A stretch of DNA of 64,000 nucleotides. It comes from Micropruina glycogenica. GTDB taxonomy: Bacteria; Actinomycetota; Actinomycetes; Propionibacteriales; Propionibacteriaceae. Of this stretch, positions 34,605 to 48,141 are shown in pieces. A model generated the notes under the pieces. It was given only the letters and a program-made list of their open reading frames with translations, was not told the origin of the DNA and did no database searches. Each line of letters opens with the position of its first letter. Position 1 is the first letter of the stretch. A program made the translations under genes and the position numbers. The stretch lies in NCBI RefSeq assembly GCF_900289045.1, contig NZ_LT985188.1, positions 3,038,001 to 3,102,000 on the forward strand, read 5' to 3'.

Positions 34605-35765
34605 GTGAAGATCCGCCTCGACCGCGATGTTCTCGCCGAAGCAGTCGCCTGGACGGCACGCAGTCTGCCCACCCGGCCCAGTGTGCCGATTCTGGCCGGT
34701 CTGCTGGTCAAGGCGGCCGACGGCCAGGTGGTGATGTCGAGCTTCGACTACGAGACGTCGGCGCAGATCACCGTGAAGGCCGATGTGATCGAAGACGGCG
34801 TAGCTCTGGTGTCGGGCCGGTTGTTGGCCGACATCGCCCGCTCGCTGCCCGGCAAGCCCGTCGACGTCACCGCCGACGCCAGCCGCATGGAACTGGTCTG
34901 CGGCAGCGCCCGGTTCACCCTGCAGACGCTTCCGGTCGAGGACTACCCGGCTCTGCCTGCCATGCCCGAGGCGACCGGCACCGTCGCCAGTGACGACTTC
35001 GCCAAGGCGGTGGCCCAGGTCGTGGTGGCCGCCGGCCGCGACGAGCTGTTGCCGGTGTTCACCGGCGTGCGCATGGAGATCGAAGACGACACCCTCTCGC
35101 TGCTGGCCACCGATCGCTACCGCATGGCGCTCAAAGAGATTCCCTGGAACCCCAGCAGCGCCCACACCGCCGGTGCCGCGCTGGTGCCGGCTCGGGTGCT
35201 GGGCGAGTCGGCCAAGTCGATGACGTCGGGCGAACTGGTCACGCTCAGCCTGGCCGGCAGTGGCACCGGTGACGGGCTGATCGGTTTCGAGGGTGACGGG
35301 GCGGCCGGCGTCCGCGAGATCACCACGCGCCTGCTCGACGGGGAGTTTCCGAAGGTGCGGCACCTGATGAGCGTGCAGGCCACGCTCACCGTGCGTGCCA
35401 ACACCGCCGAGGTGATCGCCGCAGTCAAGCGCGTCGGGCTGGTGGCCGAGCGCAACACATCGCTGCGCATGATCATCGGCGACCAGGCCATCACGCTCGA
35501 GGCCGCCACCGGCGACCAGGCGCAGGCCGTCGAAGCGCTCGAAGCGGTGGTCACCGACGAGACCGGTAACGGTCTGGCCATGACCGCGGCCGGGTTCAAC
35601 CCGCACTACCTGTCGGACGCGCTGTCGGCGCTCGACGCCCCCTACGTGCACTTCGCGTTCACCGCGCCCGGCAAGCCCTGTCTGCTCACCGCGCTCAACG
35701 AACTGGACGGCGAACCGCTCACCGACTACCGCCACGTGATCATGCTGATGCGGCTGCCCGCCTGA
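34605..35765 (+). CDS. dnaN: DNA polymerase III beta sliding clamp
   Basis: 386 residues from GTG 34605, preceded by AAGGGAG. Three beta-clamp domains cover the whole length: VKIRLDRDVLAEAVAWTARS at the start, LLATDRYRMALKEI in domain II and the C-terminal VIMLMRLPA. The clamp tethers replicative polymerase and partners to DNA. The upstream AT-rich region is the putative origin. Confidence 0.97.
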   Translation: MKIRLDRDVLAEAVAWTARSLPTRPSVPILAGLLVKAADGQVVMSSFDYETSAQITVKADVIEDGVALVSGRLLADIARSLPGKPVDVTADASRMELVCGSARFTLQTLPVEDYPALPAMPEATGTVASDDFAKAVAQVVVAAGRDELLPVFTGVRMEIEDDTLSLLATDRYRMALKEIPWNPSSAHTAGAALVPARVLGESAKSMTSGELVTLSLAGSGTGDGLIGFEGDGAAGVREITTRLLDGEFPKVRHLMSVQATLTVRANTAEVIAAVKRVGLVAERNTSLRMIIGDQAITLEAATGDQAQAVEALEAVVTDETGNGLAMTAAGFNPHYLSDALSALDAPYVHFAFTAPGKPCLLTALNELDGEPLTDYRHVIMLMRLPA

Positions 35766-35857
35766 GTCCTAACCCTGACCGATCGCGCTTGCCACAGCCC
35801 GATTCGTCCCCACACCGGGTAGCGTCGGCGACACTGCAGCACGAAGTGGAGGCACGC

Positions 35858-36739
35858 ATGCACGTCGGACTCGTCGGCCTGGGCAAGATGGGCAACAACA
35901 TGCGCGAGCGAATGCGTCGCGCCGGGCTGACGGTCGTGGGCTACGACCGCAACCCCGAGGTCACCGACACCGCCTCGCTGGCCGAGTTGGTGCAGAAACT
36001 GGACGGCCCGCGCGTGGTCTGGGTGATGCTGCCCATTCAGGTCGTCGACCAGGTGATCGACGAACTCAAAGGTCTGCTCGCCGAGGGCGACCTGGTCATC
36101 GACGGCGGCAACAGCAAATGGACCAACGACGCCCGTCACGCCCAATCGCTGGCTGAGAAGGGCATTCACTTCGTCGACTGCGGCGTTTCGGGCGGCGTCT
36201 GGGGCCTCGAGAACGGCTACGCGCTGATGGCCGGCGGCGACGAAGCCGACATCGCGCTGGCCCAGCCGATCTTCGACGCGCTGAAGCCCGAGGGCGAGTA
36301 CGGCTTCGTCCACGCCGGTGAGGTGGGAGCCGGCCACTTCGCCAAGATGGTGCACAACGGCATCGAGTACGGCCTGATGCAGGCCTACGCCGAGGGCTGG
36401 GAACTGCTCGAAACCGCACAGTTGGTCACCAACGTGCGCGACGTGTTCAACTCGTGGCGCGAGGGTACGGTGATTCGGTCGTGGCTGCTCGACCTGATGG
36501 TGCGCGCCCTCGACGAAGACCCCCACCTCGACACGATCGAGGGCTACGCGGCCGACTCGGGCGAAGGACGCTGGACGGTCAACGCCGCGGTCGACCTCGG
36601 CGTGCCGGTGCCCACCATGGCGGCCGCGTTGTTCGCCCGGTTCACCTCGCAGCAGGAGGACTCGCCGAGCATGAAGATGGTGGCGGCGATGCGCAACCAG
36701 TTCGGCGGACACGCCATGAAGGCCGACGACGGCAACTAG
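35858..36739 (+). CDS. gnd: 6-phosphogluconate dehydrogenase, decarboxylating (short type)
   Basis: About 293 residues, the short GndA/YqeC-type enzyme that oxidises 6-phosphogluconate to ribulose 5-phosphate and CO2. The N-terminal GLVGLGKMGNNM binds the cofactor, VIDGGNSKW and CGVSGGVWGLENGY are substrate motifs, and HAGEVGAGHFAKMVHNGIEY holds the catalytic Lys. ATG 35858 follows GGAGG. Its place between dnaN and recF is a common actinobacterial arrangement. Confidence 0.94.
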   Translation: MHVGLVGLGKMGNNMRERMRRAGLTVVGYDRNPEVTDTASLAELVQKLDGPRVVWVMLPIQVVDQVIDELKGLLAEGDLVIDGGNSKWTNDARHAQSLAEKGIHFVDCGVSGGVWGLENGYALMAGGDEADIALAQPIFDALKPEGEYGFVHAGEVGAGHFAKMVHNGIEYGLMQAYAEGWELLETAQLVTNVRDVFNSWREGTVIRSWLLDLMVRALDEDPHLDTIEGYAADSGEGRWTVNAAVDLGVPVPTMAAALFARFTSQQEDSPSMKMVAAMRNQFGGHAMKADDGN

Positions 36740-36994
36740 GCCGCGCTGGTCGAGATCTCGGCTGGTCGAGCGTGTCGAGACCTCGATTGGTTGCCGCGGA
36801 GCGGGGGCGGCCCCCTGTCCCGCCCTTGCTGGACTGCTCGGCTAGCGCCTCGCAGTGCGCAAACGCCCGACCACGCCTGACAGGGGCGCCCCCACGCAGC
36901 GGCAACTGACGCGCCCACGACACCCATGAAGAGAAAGCAGGGGTGGGCAGGTCGCGATGACGACGTAGGGGGAGCGGGCGAATAGGGTGACCTG
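36740..36994. repeat. Repeat gap between gnd and recF
   Basis: GTCGAG-type repeats at 36762-36787 are followed by a ~117-bp element with long near-complementary arms (36790-36819 and 36879-36906) ending in CCCTGTC and GACAGGG. The arms resemble those in the composite repeat at 8764-8966. No gene is seen. Confidence 0.7.
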
Positions 36995-38140
36995 GTGTTC
37001 GTCACTCACCTTTCGCTGGCCGACTTTCGGTCGTACGCCGGCGCAGAGGTGGCCCTAGAACCGGGTGTGACGACGTTCACCGGTGCCAACGGGCAGGGTA
37101 AGACCAATCTCGTCGAGGCCGTCGACTATCTGGCCACCCTGGGGTCGCACAGGGTGTCTTCGGAGCAGCCGTTGGTGCGGCACGGGGCCGAGCGGGCCAT
37201 CGTGCGGGCCCGGGTGCAGGCCGGGGCGGACGACACGCGACAACTGCTGCTCGAGATCGAGATTCTGCCCGGCCGGCAGAACAAGGCGAGTCTCAATCGC
37301 GCACCACTGCGCCGGCCACGGGAGTTGCTGGGTGCGCTGCGCACCGTGGTGTTCTCGCCCGAGGACCTGGCCCTGGTGAAGGGCGATCCGAGTGAGCGCC
37401 GACGCTTTCTGGACGAGCTGATCACCACCCGCTGGCCGCGGCTGGCGGGCGTCCGGGCCGATTACGAGCGGGTGCTGCGGCAGCGGTCCACACTGTTGAA
37501 ATCGCTGGCCGGACGGGGCCGCACCTTGCGCGACGACGTCGAGACCACGCTGGGCGTGTGGGACGAGTCGCTGGCCCGGTTCGGCGCCGAGTTGATGCAC
37601 GCACGGCTCGACACGTTGGCCGCCCTGGCACCCCACGTCGCCGACGCCTACTCGGCGATCGCGCCCACCAACAATGACGCCACCCTGGAGTACCGCTGCG
37701 CGATCGGTGCTGAGGTGAGCACGAGCCAGGACGAGATCGAGGCCCGGCTGATCATGGCGATGGGGGAGCGCCGCGCTGACGAGATTCAGCGCGGCGTCTG
37801 TCTGGTGGGCCCACACCGCGACGACCTGGTGCTGGCCCTGGGGGAGCTTCCGGCCAGGGGTTATGCCTCGCACGGCGAATCGTGGTCGTTCGCCCTGGCC
37901 CTCAGGCTGGGGGCGTTCGCGCTGCTGCGGGCCGACGGGGTCGAGCCGGTGCTGATTCTCGACGACGTGTTCGCCGAACTCGATCAACTGCGCCGCGAGC
38001 GGTTGGCGGGCATGATTGCCGAAGCGGAACAGGTGCTGATCACGGCGGCCGTGCCCCACGACGTGCCGGCCGAGTTGGGCGGTCGTCGGTTTCGCGTCGG
38101 CGGCGGTGAAGTGAGCGAGGTGAACGATGCCCGACCATGA
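36995..38140 (+). CDS. recF: DNA replication and repair protein RecF
   Basis: 381 residues, GTG start. An SMC-like ABC ATPase: Walker [21 protein letters not shown], signature region [17 protein letters not shown] and Walker [16 protein letters not shown]. It loads RecA at gapped DNA with RecO/RecR. It overlaps the next gene by 14 nt, as is common for recF-DUF721. Confidence 0.96.
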   Translation: MFVTHLSLADFRSYAGAEVALEPGVTTFTGANGQGKTNLVEAVDYLATLGSHRVSSEQPLVRHGAERAIVRARVQAGADDTRQLLLEIEILPGRQNKASLNRAPLRRPRELLGALRTVVFSPEDLALVKGDPSERRRFLDELITTRWPRLAGVRADYERVLRQRSTLLKSLAGRGRTLRDDVETTLGVWDESLARFGAELMHARLDTLAALAPHVADAYSAIAPTNNDATLEYRCAIGAEVSTSQDEIEARLIMAMGERRADEIQRGVCLVGPHRDDLVLALGELPARGYASHGESWSFALALRLGAFALLRADGVEPVLILDDVFAELDQLRRERLAGMIAEAEQVLITAAVPHDVPAELGGRRFRVGGGEVSEVNDARP

Positions 38141-38612
38141 CCCCTCGGGCATCGAGCTGGCCCGGCTGATCGCCCGCAGCGCCCAGGGCGGGGCGCCGGC
38201 GCCCAAGCCGCGCAGGCCGTCCACCCCGGCCAAGCCGGCCAAGAAGCGGCAGCCCGGCGACCCGCAGGCCCTCGGCGAAGCCCTGGACGACCTGATCGCC
38301 GACTCGGGCTGGAGCACCGAGGTCAACCTGCACCACCTGCTCGGCCGCTGGCCCGAACTGGTCGGCCCGGCGAACGCCGAACACGCCACCCCCGCGGGCT
38401 TTGAGCAGAAGGTGCTGCACGTGCGGGCCGACTCCACCGCGTGGGCCACGAACCTGCGGTTGCTGGCGCCGTCGATCGTGGCCCGGCTGAACGAGCAGTT
38501 GGGCGAGGGCACGGTGCTGCGCATCGTGGTGAAGGGCCCCGACGCGCCGAGCTGGAAGCACGGCCGACGCAGCGTGCGTGACGGGCGCGGCCCCCGCGAC
38601 ACCTACGGCTAG
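38127..38612 (+). CDS. DUF721 family protein
   Basis: 161 residues. A disordered, Pro/Lys-rich N-terminal third is followed by the DUF721 core: [20 protein letters not shown] and [20 protein letters not shown]. The family follows recF in most actinobacteria and is thought to bind nucleic acid or the replisome; its exact function is not established. The 14-nt overlap with recF indicates coupling. Confidence 0.85.
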   Translation: MPDHDPSGIELARLIARSAQGGAPAPKPRRPSTPAKPAKKRQPGDPQALGEALDDLIADSGWSTEVNLHHLLGRWPELVGPANAEHATPAGFEQKVLHVRADSTAWATNLRLLAPSIVARLNEQLGEGTVLRIVVKGPDAPSWKHGRRSVRDGRGPRDTYG

Positions 38613-38616
38613 CCTC

Positions 38617-38731
38617 GCTGAGCCAAAATAGGGACGGTTCTCTTTTCAGCTCACGAGAACGAATGCCTTGTCAAGCCAAGTTTGAAGCTGAGAATGGGCT
38701 GAAAGAAGAACCGTCCCCCATTTCAGCTCAC
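38617..38731. repeat. MITE/REP-like element with GGGACGGTTC arms
   Basis: A 115-bp stretch less GC-rich than its surroundings. Near-complementary arms (38617-38650 and 38698-38731) start with GCTGA and contain GGGACGGTTCT. Single copies of the motif also occur at ~15806 and ~48088. The form resembles IS200/REP-associated mobile hairpins. Confidence 0.6.
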
Positions 38732-38802
38732 CGAGAGTCGGCAACCCTCCAACGATTGCGAGCTCGTCCCGCTGGACGTCTGCCTGGTTAGGATCCTTGC
38801 CG

Positions 38803-40209
38803 ATGGAGCCGATTCGCAGCCTGCTCAGTGCGCTGAACCAACTGGTCACCACGACCGGGGTGGTCTGGTGGCGGTGCCTGCCGCGGCTGCTGGTCACGGC
38901 CATGCTGGGCTGGCTGGGCTACCGCATCTTCGCCCAGGGGGCGGCGTTGGTGGTCGACGTGAGCGCCTGGTGGTCGCTGCTGCTGCTGTCGATCGGGTTC
39001 GTGGTGCGGCTGTCGGCGATCATCATCGGGTTGCGCATCGCCGGCGAGCAGCTGCAGATCAGGGCCGCCATTCCGCTGCCGGACGACGACCCGCGCGACG
39101 ACTCGATGTCACACCTGCTCTCGATCACCCTGCTGCCGTTTCTGGGCATCTACGCCGTGTTCGACGTGATCACCGACGCCGCCAATCACATTCAGATCGA
39201 CTACTACGTGTTCAGCGGGCTCACCTTCGAACGGCAGGTGCTCAGTCAGTTCAACCCTGAAGGCGCCGGGGTCTGGCTGATCGTCGGCGTGATCGTGGGT
39301 CTGTACGTCGTTCGCCGGCTGGTCGAGGCGTGGTTCGAACGCACGGGATTTCGTCCGTTGGGTCTGGTCACGGCGGTCACTGAGGGCTTCTTCATCATGA
39401 TCGTGCTGCTGAGCGGCCGACAGGTGCTGGTGATGGTGCAGCAGTGGGTCGACGACCGCAACTTTCGGGTGTGGCTCGACTACCCCGGCTGGGGTCTGCA
39501 GCAGGTCTTCTCGTGGGTGGGCGTCGACATCTCTGACGTGCTCGACCAGCTCGGCTCGCTGTGGTTCGACACGGTGTGGCCGGGCGTCGTGGCCATGGTG
39601 GTCGAACCGATGCTGTGGCTGGCGCTGGCCTCGCTGGTTTACGGCAGCCAGGTGTTGTCGGCGGCCGACCTGTGGCGGCGCGGCCGTCCGGTCACGGTAG
39701 GGGCCGGACGGTCCGGGGTGCGCATCGGCGATCGTGAACGTGGCGTGGCGCTCGGCTTTCAGGACGCGTTCTTCGGCGACCTGAACGACAAGTACCTACC
39801 CACCTTTCAGTCGCTGCGGCTGGTGCTGAGCGTCGGTGCGACCTTCTTTGCGGCCTACCTGCTGTGCTACGGCGTGCTCACCACCGGCGAGGAGTGGCTG
39901 AGCCGCGGGTTCTACGCACTGATCGGCGGCCAGCGGGTCTCATTCTGGTCGTTCGCCGCGCCACCCATCGAACTACTGGTCGAGGTGATCGCCGAACCAC
40001 TGCGCTGGGTGCTGCTGGCCACCGCCTTTCACGCCTGCCTGGTGCTGTACGCGGCGCGGGTGGATGAAGAGGTCGCGACTGAACCCGGCGACGGGGTCTC
40101 GACACGCTCGACCGGCGAAGGCTCGACCGGTGAAGGCTCGACGAGCGCAGGCTCGACCAGCGTCGTCCCCGAGACGGTGAACCCCGGTGCCGAGGGGGCG
40201 TCCGCATGA
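38803..40209 (+). CDS. Large polytopic membrane protein, unknown
   Basis: About 468 residues from ATG 38803, with around eight hydrophobic segments (LLVTAMLGWLGYRIF, WWSLLLLSIGFVVRLSAIII, VWLIVGVIVGLYVV, MVVEPMLWLALASLVY and others). I recognise no family. The C-terminal ~45 residues are a low-complexity Ser/Thr/Gly/Glu tail (VSTRSTGEGSTGEGSTSAGS) encoded by several copies of the chromosome's GTCTCGACACGCTCGACC repeat. It overlaps the next gene by 4 nt, so it forms a unit with the two exported proteins that follow. Confidence 0.65.
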   Translation: MEPIRSLLSALNQLVTTTGVVWWRCLPRLLVTAMLGWLGYRIFAQGAALVVDVSAWWSLLLLSIGFVVRLSAIIIGLRIAGEQLQIRAAIPLPDDDPRDDSMSHLLSITLLPFLGIYAVFDVITDAANHIQIDYYVFSGLTFERQVLSQFNPEGAGVWLIVGVIVGLYVVRRLVEAWFERTGFRPLGLVTAVTEGFFIMIVLLSGRQVLVMVQQWVDDRNFRVWLDYPGWGLQQVFSWVGVDISDVLDQLGSLWFDTVWPGVVAMVVEPMLWLALASLVYGSQVLSAADLWRRGRPVTVGAGRSGVRIGDRERGVALGFQDAFFGDLNDKYLPTFQSLRLVLSVGATFFAAYLLCYGVLTTGEEWLSRGFYALIGGQRVSFWSFAAPPIELLVEVIAEPLRWVLLATAFHACLVLYAARVDEEVATEPGDGVSTRSTGEGSTGEGSTSAGSTSVVPETVNPGAEGASA

Positions 40210-40763
40210 TCCGCCGGTTCGGGCACTGGCTCGTCGCCCTGCTCGCCTGCGCGGCGATGATCGGCCTGCACGCGTACACCGGCGAGTTCGGCCACGTCGA
40301 CGCACGGCGTGCCACGATCGGGCAAACCGCCCGGCTGTACGCCTCGACCGTGGTGGTCAACGGCTGGTCGATCGGGCAGGTGCTCTACTCAGACGACGCG
40401 TTCGTGGGCCGCACGGGCGTGATCTACCTGGCGGTGAACGTGACGGTCGCCACCGATGGCTCTGAGCGCAGCACCAGTTGGAAGGTTGGCGGTGAGTCGA
40501 ACGGCCGCACGTTCGCCGTGGATGATTCGCTCTTCGTGCCCGAACCGGGTTTTCAGCGCAGGCAAGACGTGGTGTTCGAGCTCAGCCCCGACGACCTGGC
40601 CGGCTTCACGGTCACGTTTCTCGACCAGGCTCCGATCTATGCCTACGACCCTCAGGTGAACGTCGACCTGGGCATCACGGCGCAGGACGCTGCGCAGGCC
40701 TTCGACCGCTCGCGCTACGACACGGTGCGCACCACGAGCGGAACGGTCGAGGTGATCCGGTGA
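40206..40763 (+). CDS. Membrane-anchored extracytoplasmic protein, unknown
   Basis: About 185 residues. An N-terminal helix (WLVALLACAAMIGLHAYTG) acts as signal-anchor. The outer domain is beta-rich (GVIYLAVNVTVATDG, DVVFELSPDDLAGF). No Cys for a lipobox. It overlaps both neighbours by 4 nt and resembles the two following genes in layout: one helix plus a beta-rich domain of about 150 residues. Family unknown. Confidence 0.65.
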   Translation: MIRRFGHWLVALLACAAMIGLHAYTGEFGHVDARRATIGQTARLYASTVVVNGWSIGQVLYSDDAFVGRTGVIYLAVNVTVATDGSERSTSWKVGGESNGRTFAVDDSLFVPEPGFQRRQDVVFELSPDDLAGFTVTFLDQAPIYAYDPQVNVDLGITAQDAAQAFDRSRYDTVRTTSGTVEVIR

Positions 40764-41290
40764 GCGAGCGACGGCGGCAATGGCTGGCGGTGGCGGTCAC
40801 GGGCCTGTTGGTTCTCGCGATGGTGGTGGGCTGGGGCGGCTACCTGCGCGCGCGAGCGACCCCGCACTACGTGCAGGTACCACCGGGGGCCGTCGCGACG
40901 CCCGAGCAGGGTTACGACATGCCCATGCGTCTGGTGTCGCTGACCGTCACTCCCGCCCTGGTCACCAACCGAGAGGTGAACTACGCGCAGGCGGGCGCGG
41001 TCTGGGTGATTGCCGTGGTCGACTACACGCCGCCGCCCGAGGGTGGATTCTGCCGCCTGCACCTGATCGCCACCGATGGCCGCGCGTGGTCGTCCATCGA
41101 TTCGCTCGGCTACGAGGGCGAACGGGTGCTGCCCACGTCGTGCTCGGCCAAACCTGGCGAGGGCACCCCACGGGTCGAACTCATCTATCTGATTCCCGAA
41201 ACCGCCGCCACGCAGTTGGCCGGTCTGGCCAGCAGCGCGACCGCGTACCGGGGCACCGAGCCGTTCTGGACGCTGACGCCGGCAGGCTGA
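40760..41290 (+). CDS. Membrane-anchored extracytoplasmic protein, unknown
   Basis: About 176 residues, GTG start overlapping the previous stop. One N-terminal helix (WLAVAVTGLLVLAMVVGWGG) and a beta-rich outer domain with two Cys (GGFCRLHLIA and LPTSCSAK), which may form a disulfide. It is the third gene of the unit that starts at 38803. Function unknown. Confidence 0.65.
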   Translation: MSERRRQWLAVAVTGLLVLAMVVGWGGYLRARATPHYVQVPPGAVATPEQGYDMPMRLVSLTVTPALVTNREVNYAQAGAVWVIAVVDYTPPPEGGFCRLHLIATDGRAWSSIDSLGYEGERVLPTSCSAKPGEGTPRVELIYLIPETAATQLAGLASSATAYRGTEPFWTLTPAG

Positions 41291-41312
41291 GCGAGCCCGG
41301 TCGCCGCCACTG

Positions 41313-41951
41313 TCACGGGGCGTCCTCGGGTTGCATCACCACCGGCACCTCGAACCGGTACCCCACCCGCCCCGCCGACCAGACCATGTCGCCCTCGCCG
41401 GTCGGGCTGCGATCGACCCACTCCATGCGCGACACACCCACCGACACGAAGTTCGTGGCCGGAAAGTCGTCAAAGTCGAACACCAACTGGCAGGGCACCG
41501 GCGGCGTGCCCGGATTGAGTACCGACGAGCGTCCGATCGTCTCACCCGGGCCGAAGAAGAGTGACGCGTCGCTGACCACCAGGCCGCTCACCGGGTGCCG
41601 TGTGCTGAAGCCGTTGGCGACCAATCGGTCGGCGCTCGACCGCAGCGGCTCGTCGGTGTTGTTCGAACAGTGGCCGAACACATACAGCGACCAGTTCCCG
41701 AACGAGTGTCGGGCGAGGGCGCGATCGAAAGAGACCGACATCGGCCCCATGTTCACCTGGGTGCCCACGGGCAGCCGAAAGAGCCGGGACGTCGCGACAT
41801 CGAACCCGCCGGCCAACCACGTGCCGCCGACCAGCAGCAGCGCACAGGCCAGGGCGATCAGCCACGCCGGCAGGTGCCGCCGAGGGACGTCATCGGGTTC
41901 GGCGACCGCGTCGGCGGGAACGTCACCCGCACCGTCTGCCTCGGTGCTCAC
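41313..41951 (-). CDS. Membrane-anchored extracytoplasmic protein, unknown
   Basis: About 212 residues. A short acidic cytoplasmic start, one helix (LPAWLIALACALLLVGGTWL) and an outer domain with two Cys (FGHCSNN and VPCQLVF). The layout resembles the preceding two proteins, but the gene is convergent with them (22 bp between stops). I recognise no family. Confidence 0.65.
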   Translation of the reverse strand: MSTEADGAGDVPADAVAEPDDVPRRHLPAWLIALACALLLVGGTWLAGGFDVATSRLFRLPVGTQVNMGPMSVSFDRALARHSFGNWSLYVFGHCSNNTDEPLRSSADRLVANGFSTRHPVSGLVVSDASLFFGPGETIGRSSVLNPGTPPVPCQLVFDFDDFPATNFVSVGVSRMEWVDRSPTGEGDMVWSAGRVGYRFEVPVVMQPEDAP

Positions 41952-42354
41952 GAGCGCAGTCTAGGCCGCGGGGGCTCGGGCCACGGCAGGGGCACCGCCG
42001 GATCGGGGCACCGCAGAAATGGTGTGAGTACGACCACCCCGGACGGGGGGTCGGATTCACAATGTCTTCGCGGCGCCGGCTCAGGCGGCGTGGCAACAGG
42101 CTCACTGCTCACTTGTTCACGTGACGCTTTGCGCCGCGGAGCCCTGCCGGGGGTATGGGGGCCCGTGAAAGGGGGCAGAACGGCTCACAGAGCCATTCAC
42201 GGGCTTTCTGTCCACAATTTGCGTCGCGAAGACCCTCAGGATTGGGGTTGGGTCGCCCGCACAGGGTAGACTTGGTGAGGTTGTGAATGCCGCCGTGCGC
42301 CCGCTGGGTCGAGGCGGTGTTTGTGTGAGTGAGACAGTCAGCGAGGAATACCGA
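41952..42354. promoter_or_regulatory. gyrB upstream region
   Basis: 403 bp with no clear gene; it should hold the promoters of gyrB and of the leftward membrane protein gene. CTGTCCACA at 42208-42216 is one mismatch from the DnaA box TTGTCCACA. GTTCACGTGAC near 42115 shares only the central TTCACGTGA with parS. Confidence 0.45.
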
Positions 42355-44361
<2,007 letters not shown>

Positions 44362-44764
44362 TGCTCGTGCCCCTATCTCGCACTCACGTGAGGTGCCGCG
44401 GCCGGAGAACATGCCCGAGCCGCCCATCTCCAGATCGAGTGGACGCACGCGTCCCCTCGATCTTCCGAACGCCCACCCACCTGCCTCGGGCATGTTCTCC
44501 GACCGCTTCAGTGTCACGGCTGCGAATGGGCCGGTCGCACCACACTCCTGCCGAGCGGAGGGCCTTGGCGGTTCGCCTTCATTCCGAGTGTGACCTCGCT
44601 TCGCTCGGAATCCGTGGAACCGATCTCGACCAGCGGGCGTCCGTCGTCATCCCGGCGAACGCCGGGATCTCTACCCGCGCCCAGGGGTCTCGACAAGCTC
44701 GACCAACCAGAGTGCGAGTCTCGACCGCGCTCGACCAGCGACACACACGATTGGAGACTGACCG
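44362..44764. repeat. gyrB-gyrA gap with a two-tier hairpin and repeats
   Basis: 403 bp with no gene. It holds the long hairpin at 44403-44501, a smaller stem ATTCCGAG/CTCGGAAT (44580-44608), a family-A palindrome (44646-44671) and GTCGAG-type units (~44688-44733) ending ~30 bp before gyrA. The insert may let gyrA have its own promoter. Confidence 0.75.
44403..44501. repeat. 99-bp two-tier hairpin after gyrB
   Basis: Outer arms CGGAGAACATGCCCGAG (44403-44419) and an exact reverse complement (44485-44501). Inner arms AGATCGAGTGGACGC (44432-44446) and its complement with one mismatch (44449-44463), with a 2-nt loop. It may serve as a terminator, but it is far longer than needed. Confidence 0.8.
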
Positions 44765-47392
<2,628 letters not shown>

Positions 47393-47409
47393 GCAAGTCG
47401 AGGAGAACT

Positions 47410-48039
47410 ATGAGCGACCAGCAGGGCACGACCCGCACGTCCGCCTCGGGCAACGTGTGGAGCTCGGCCCCCGCCGGTGCAGGCGCATCGGACCTCTACC
47501 GTCCTGACAGTGATCGGCCGACGCTGCCGAACCCTCCCGACTTCGAAGAGCCGGACGAGACCCGGGTGCAGCCGGCCGTCACCGACAAGGCGCCGGCGGC
47601 CGACAAGCAGCCGCCGGCCGCCGCCCGTCCAACGGTGGTGTCGGCGGGCCCGCGCTCGGTGGCCAGGCGCACCCGCAAGGCCCGGCTGCGGTTGTCGCGC
47701 ATCGACCCGTGGTCGGTGATGAAGACGTCGTTCTTGTTCTCGATCGCCTTCGGCATCATGTTCTGGTTCGCCACCTACGTGGTGTGGTCGGTGGTGGGCG
47801 CGTCGGGTCTGCTCGATTCGGTCAACGCCATTCTGCAAACCCTGCTGAGCAACCCCAACGACCAGACCCAGGTGCGCATCGAAGATTTCGTGAACACCAA
47901 CAAGGTGCTCGGCATCGCGGCGCTGATCGCCGTGATCAACGTGGTGCTGCTCACCGCCATCGGCACGCTCACTGCGTTTCTGTACAACCTGTCGGCCAAC
48001 ATTCTGGGTGGCCTCGAGCTGACGCTCGCCGAAGACTGA
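47410..48039 (+). CDS. DUF3566 membrane protein
   Basis: About 209 residues. A disordered N-terminal ~90 residues rich in Pro and Ala is followed by the DUF3566 core with two helices: RLSRIDPWSVMKTSFLFSIA, FGIMFWFATYVVWSVV and LGIAALIAVINVVLLTAIGT. The family is almost always found directly after gyrA in actinobacteria; its function is unknown. AGGAG precedes the ATG. In many relatives tRNA-Ile and tRNA-Ala come next, but here 11 kb of accessory DNA intervenes. Confidence 0.88.
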   Translation: MSDQQGTTRTSASGNVWSSAPAGAGASDLYRPDSDRPTLPNPPDFEEPDETRVQPAVTDKAPAADKQPPAAARPTVVSAGPRSVARRTRKARLRLSRIDPWSVMKTSFLFSIAFGIMFWFATYVVWSVVGASGLLDSVNAILQTLLSNPNDQTQVRIEDFVNTNKVLGIAALIAVINVVLLTAIGTLTAFLYNLSANILGGLELTLAED

Positions 48040-48141
48040 CGCCAGGTCGTCCTGGCCGGTCCAGGGTGGCGGCCCAGCCTGAACAGGGACGGGGACGGTT
48101 CTCGATCCGGACCAGCCACCGCCTCGACCAACGATCAGCGG

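Noticed and set aside
42115-42125. parS-like sequence upstream of gyrB
   Set aside because: Only the central TTCACGTGA matches; the outer bases needed for ParB recognition differ on both sides.
44580-44608. Short hairpin ATTCCGAG/CTCGGAAT as the gyrB terminator
   Set aside because: It lies over 200 bp after the stop and beyond the much stronger two-tier hairpin, so a terminator call is not supported.
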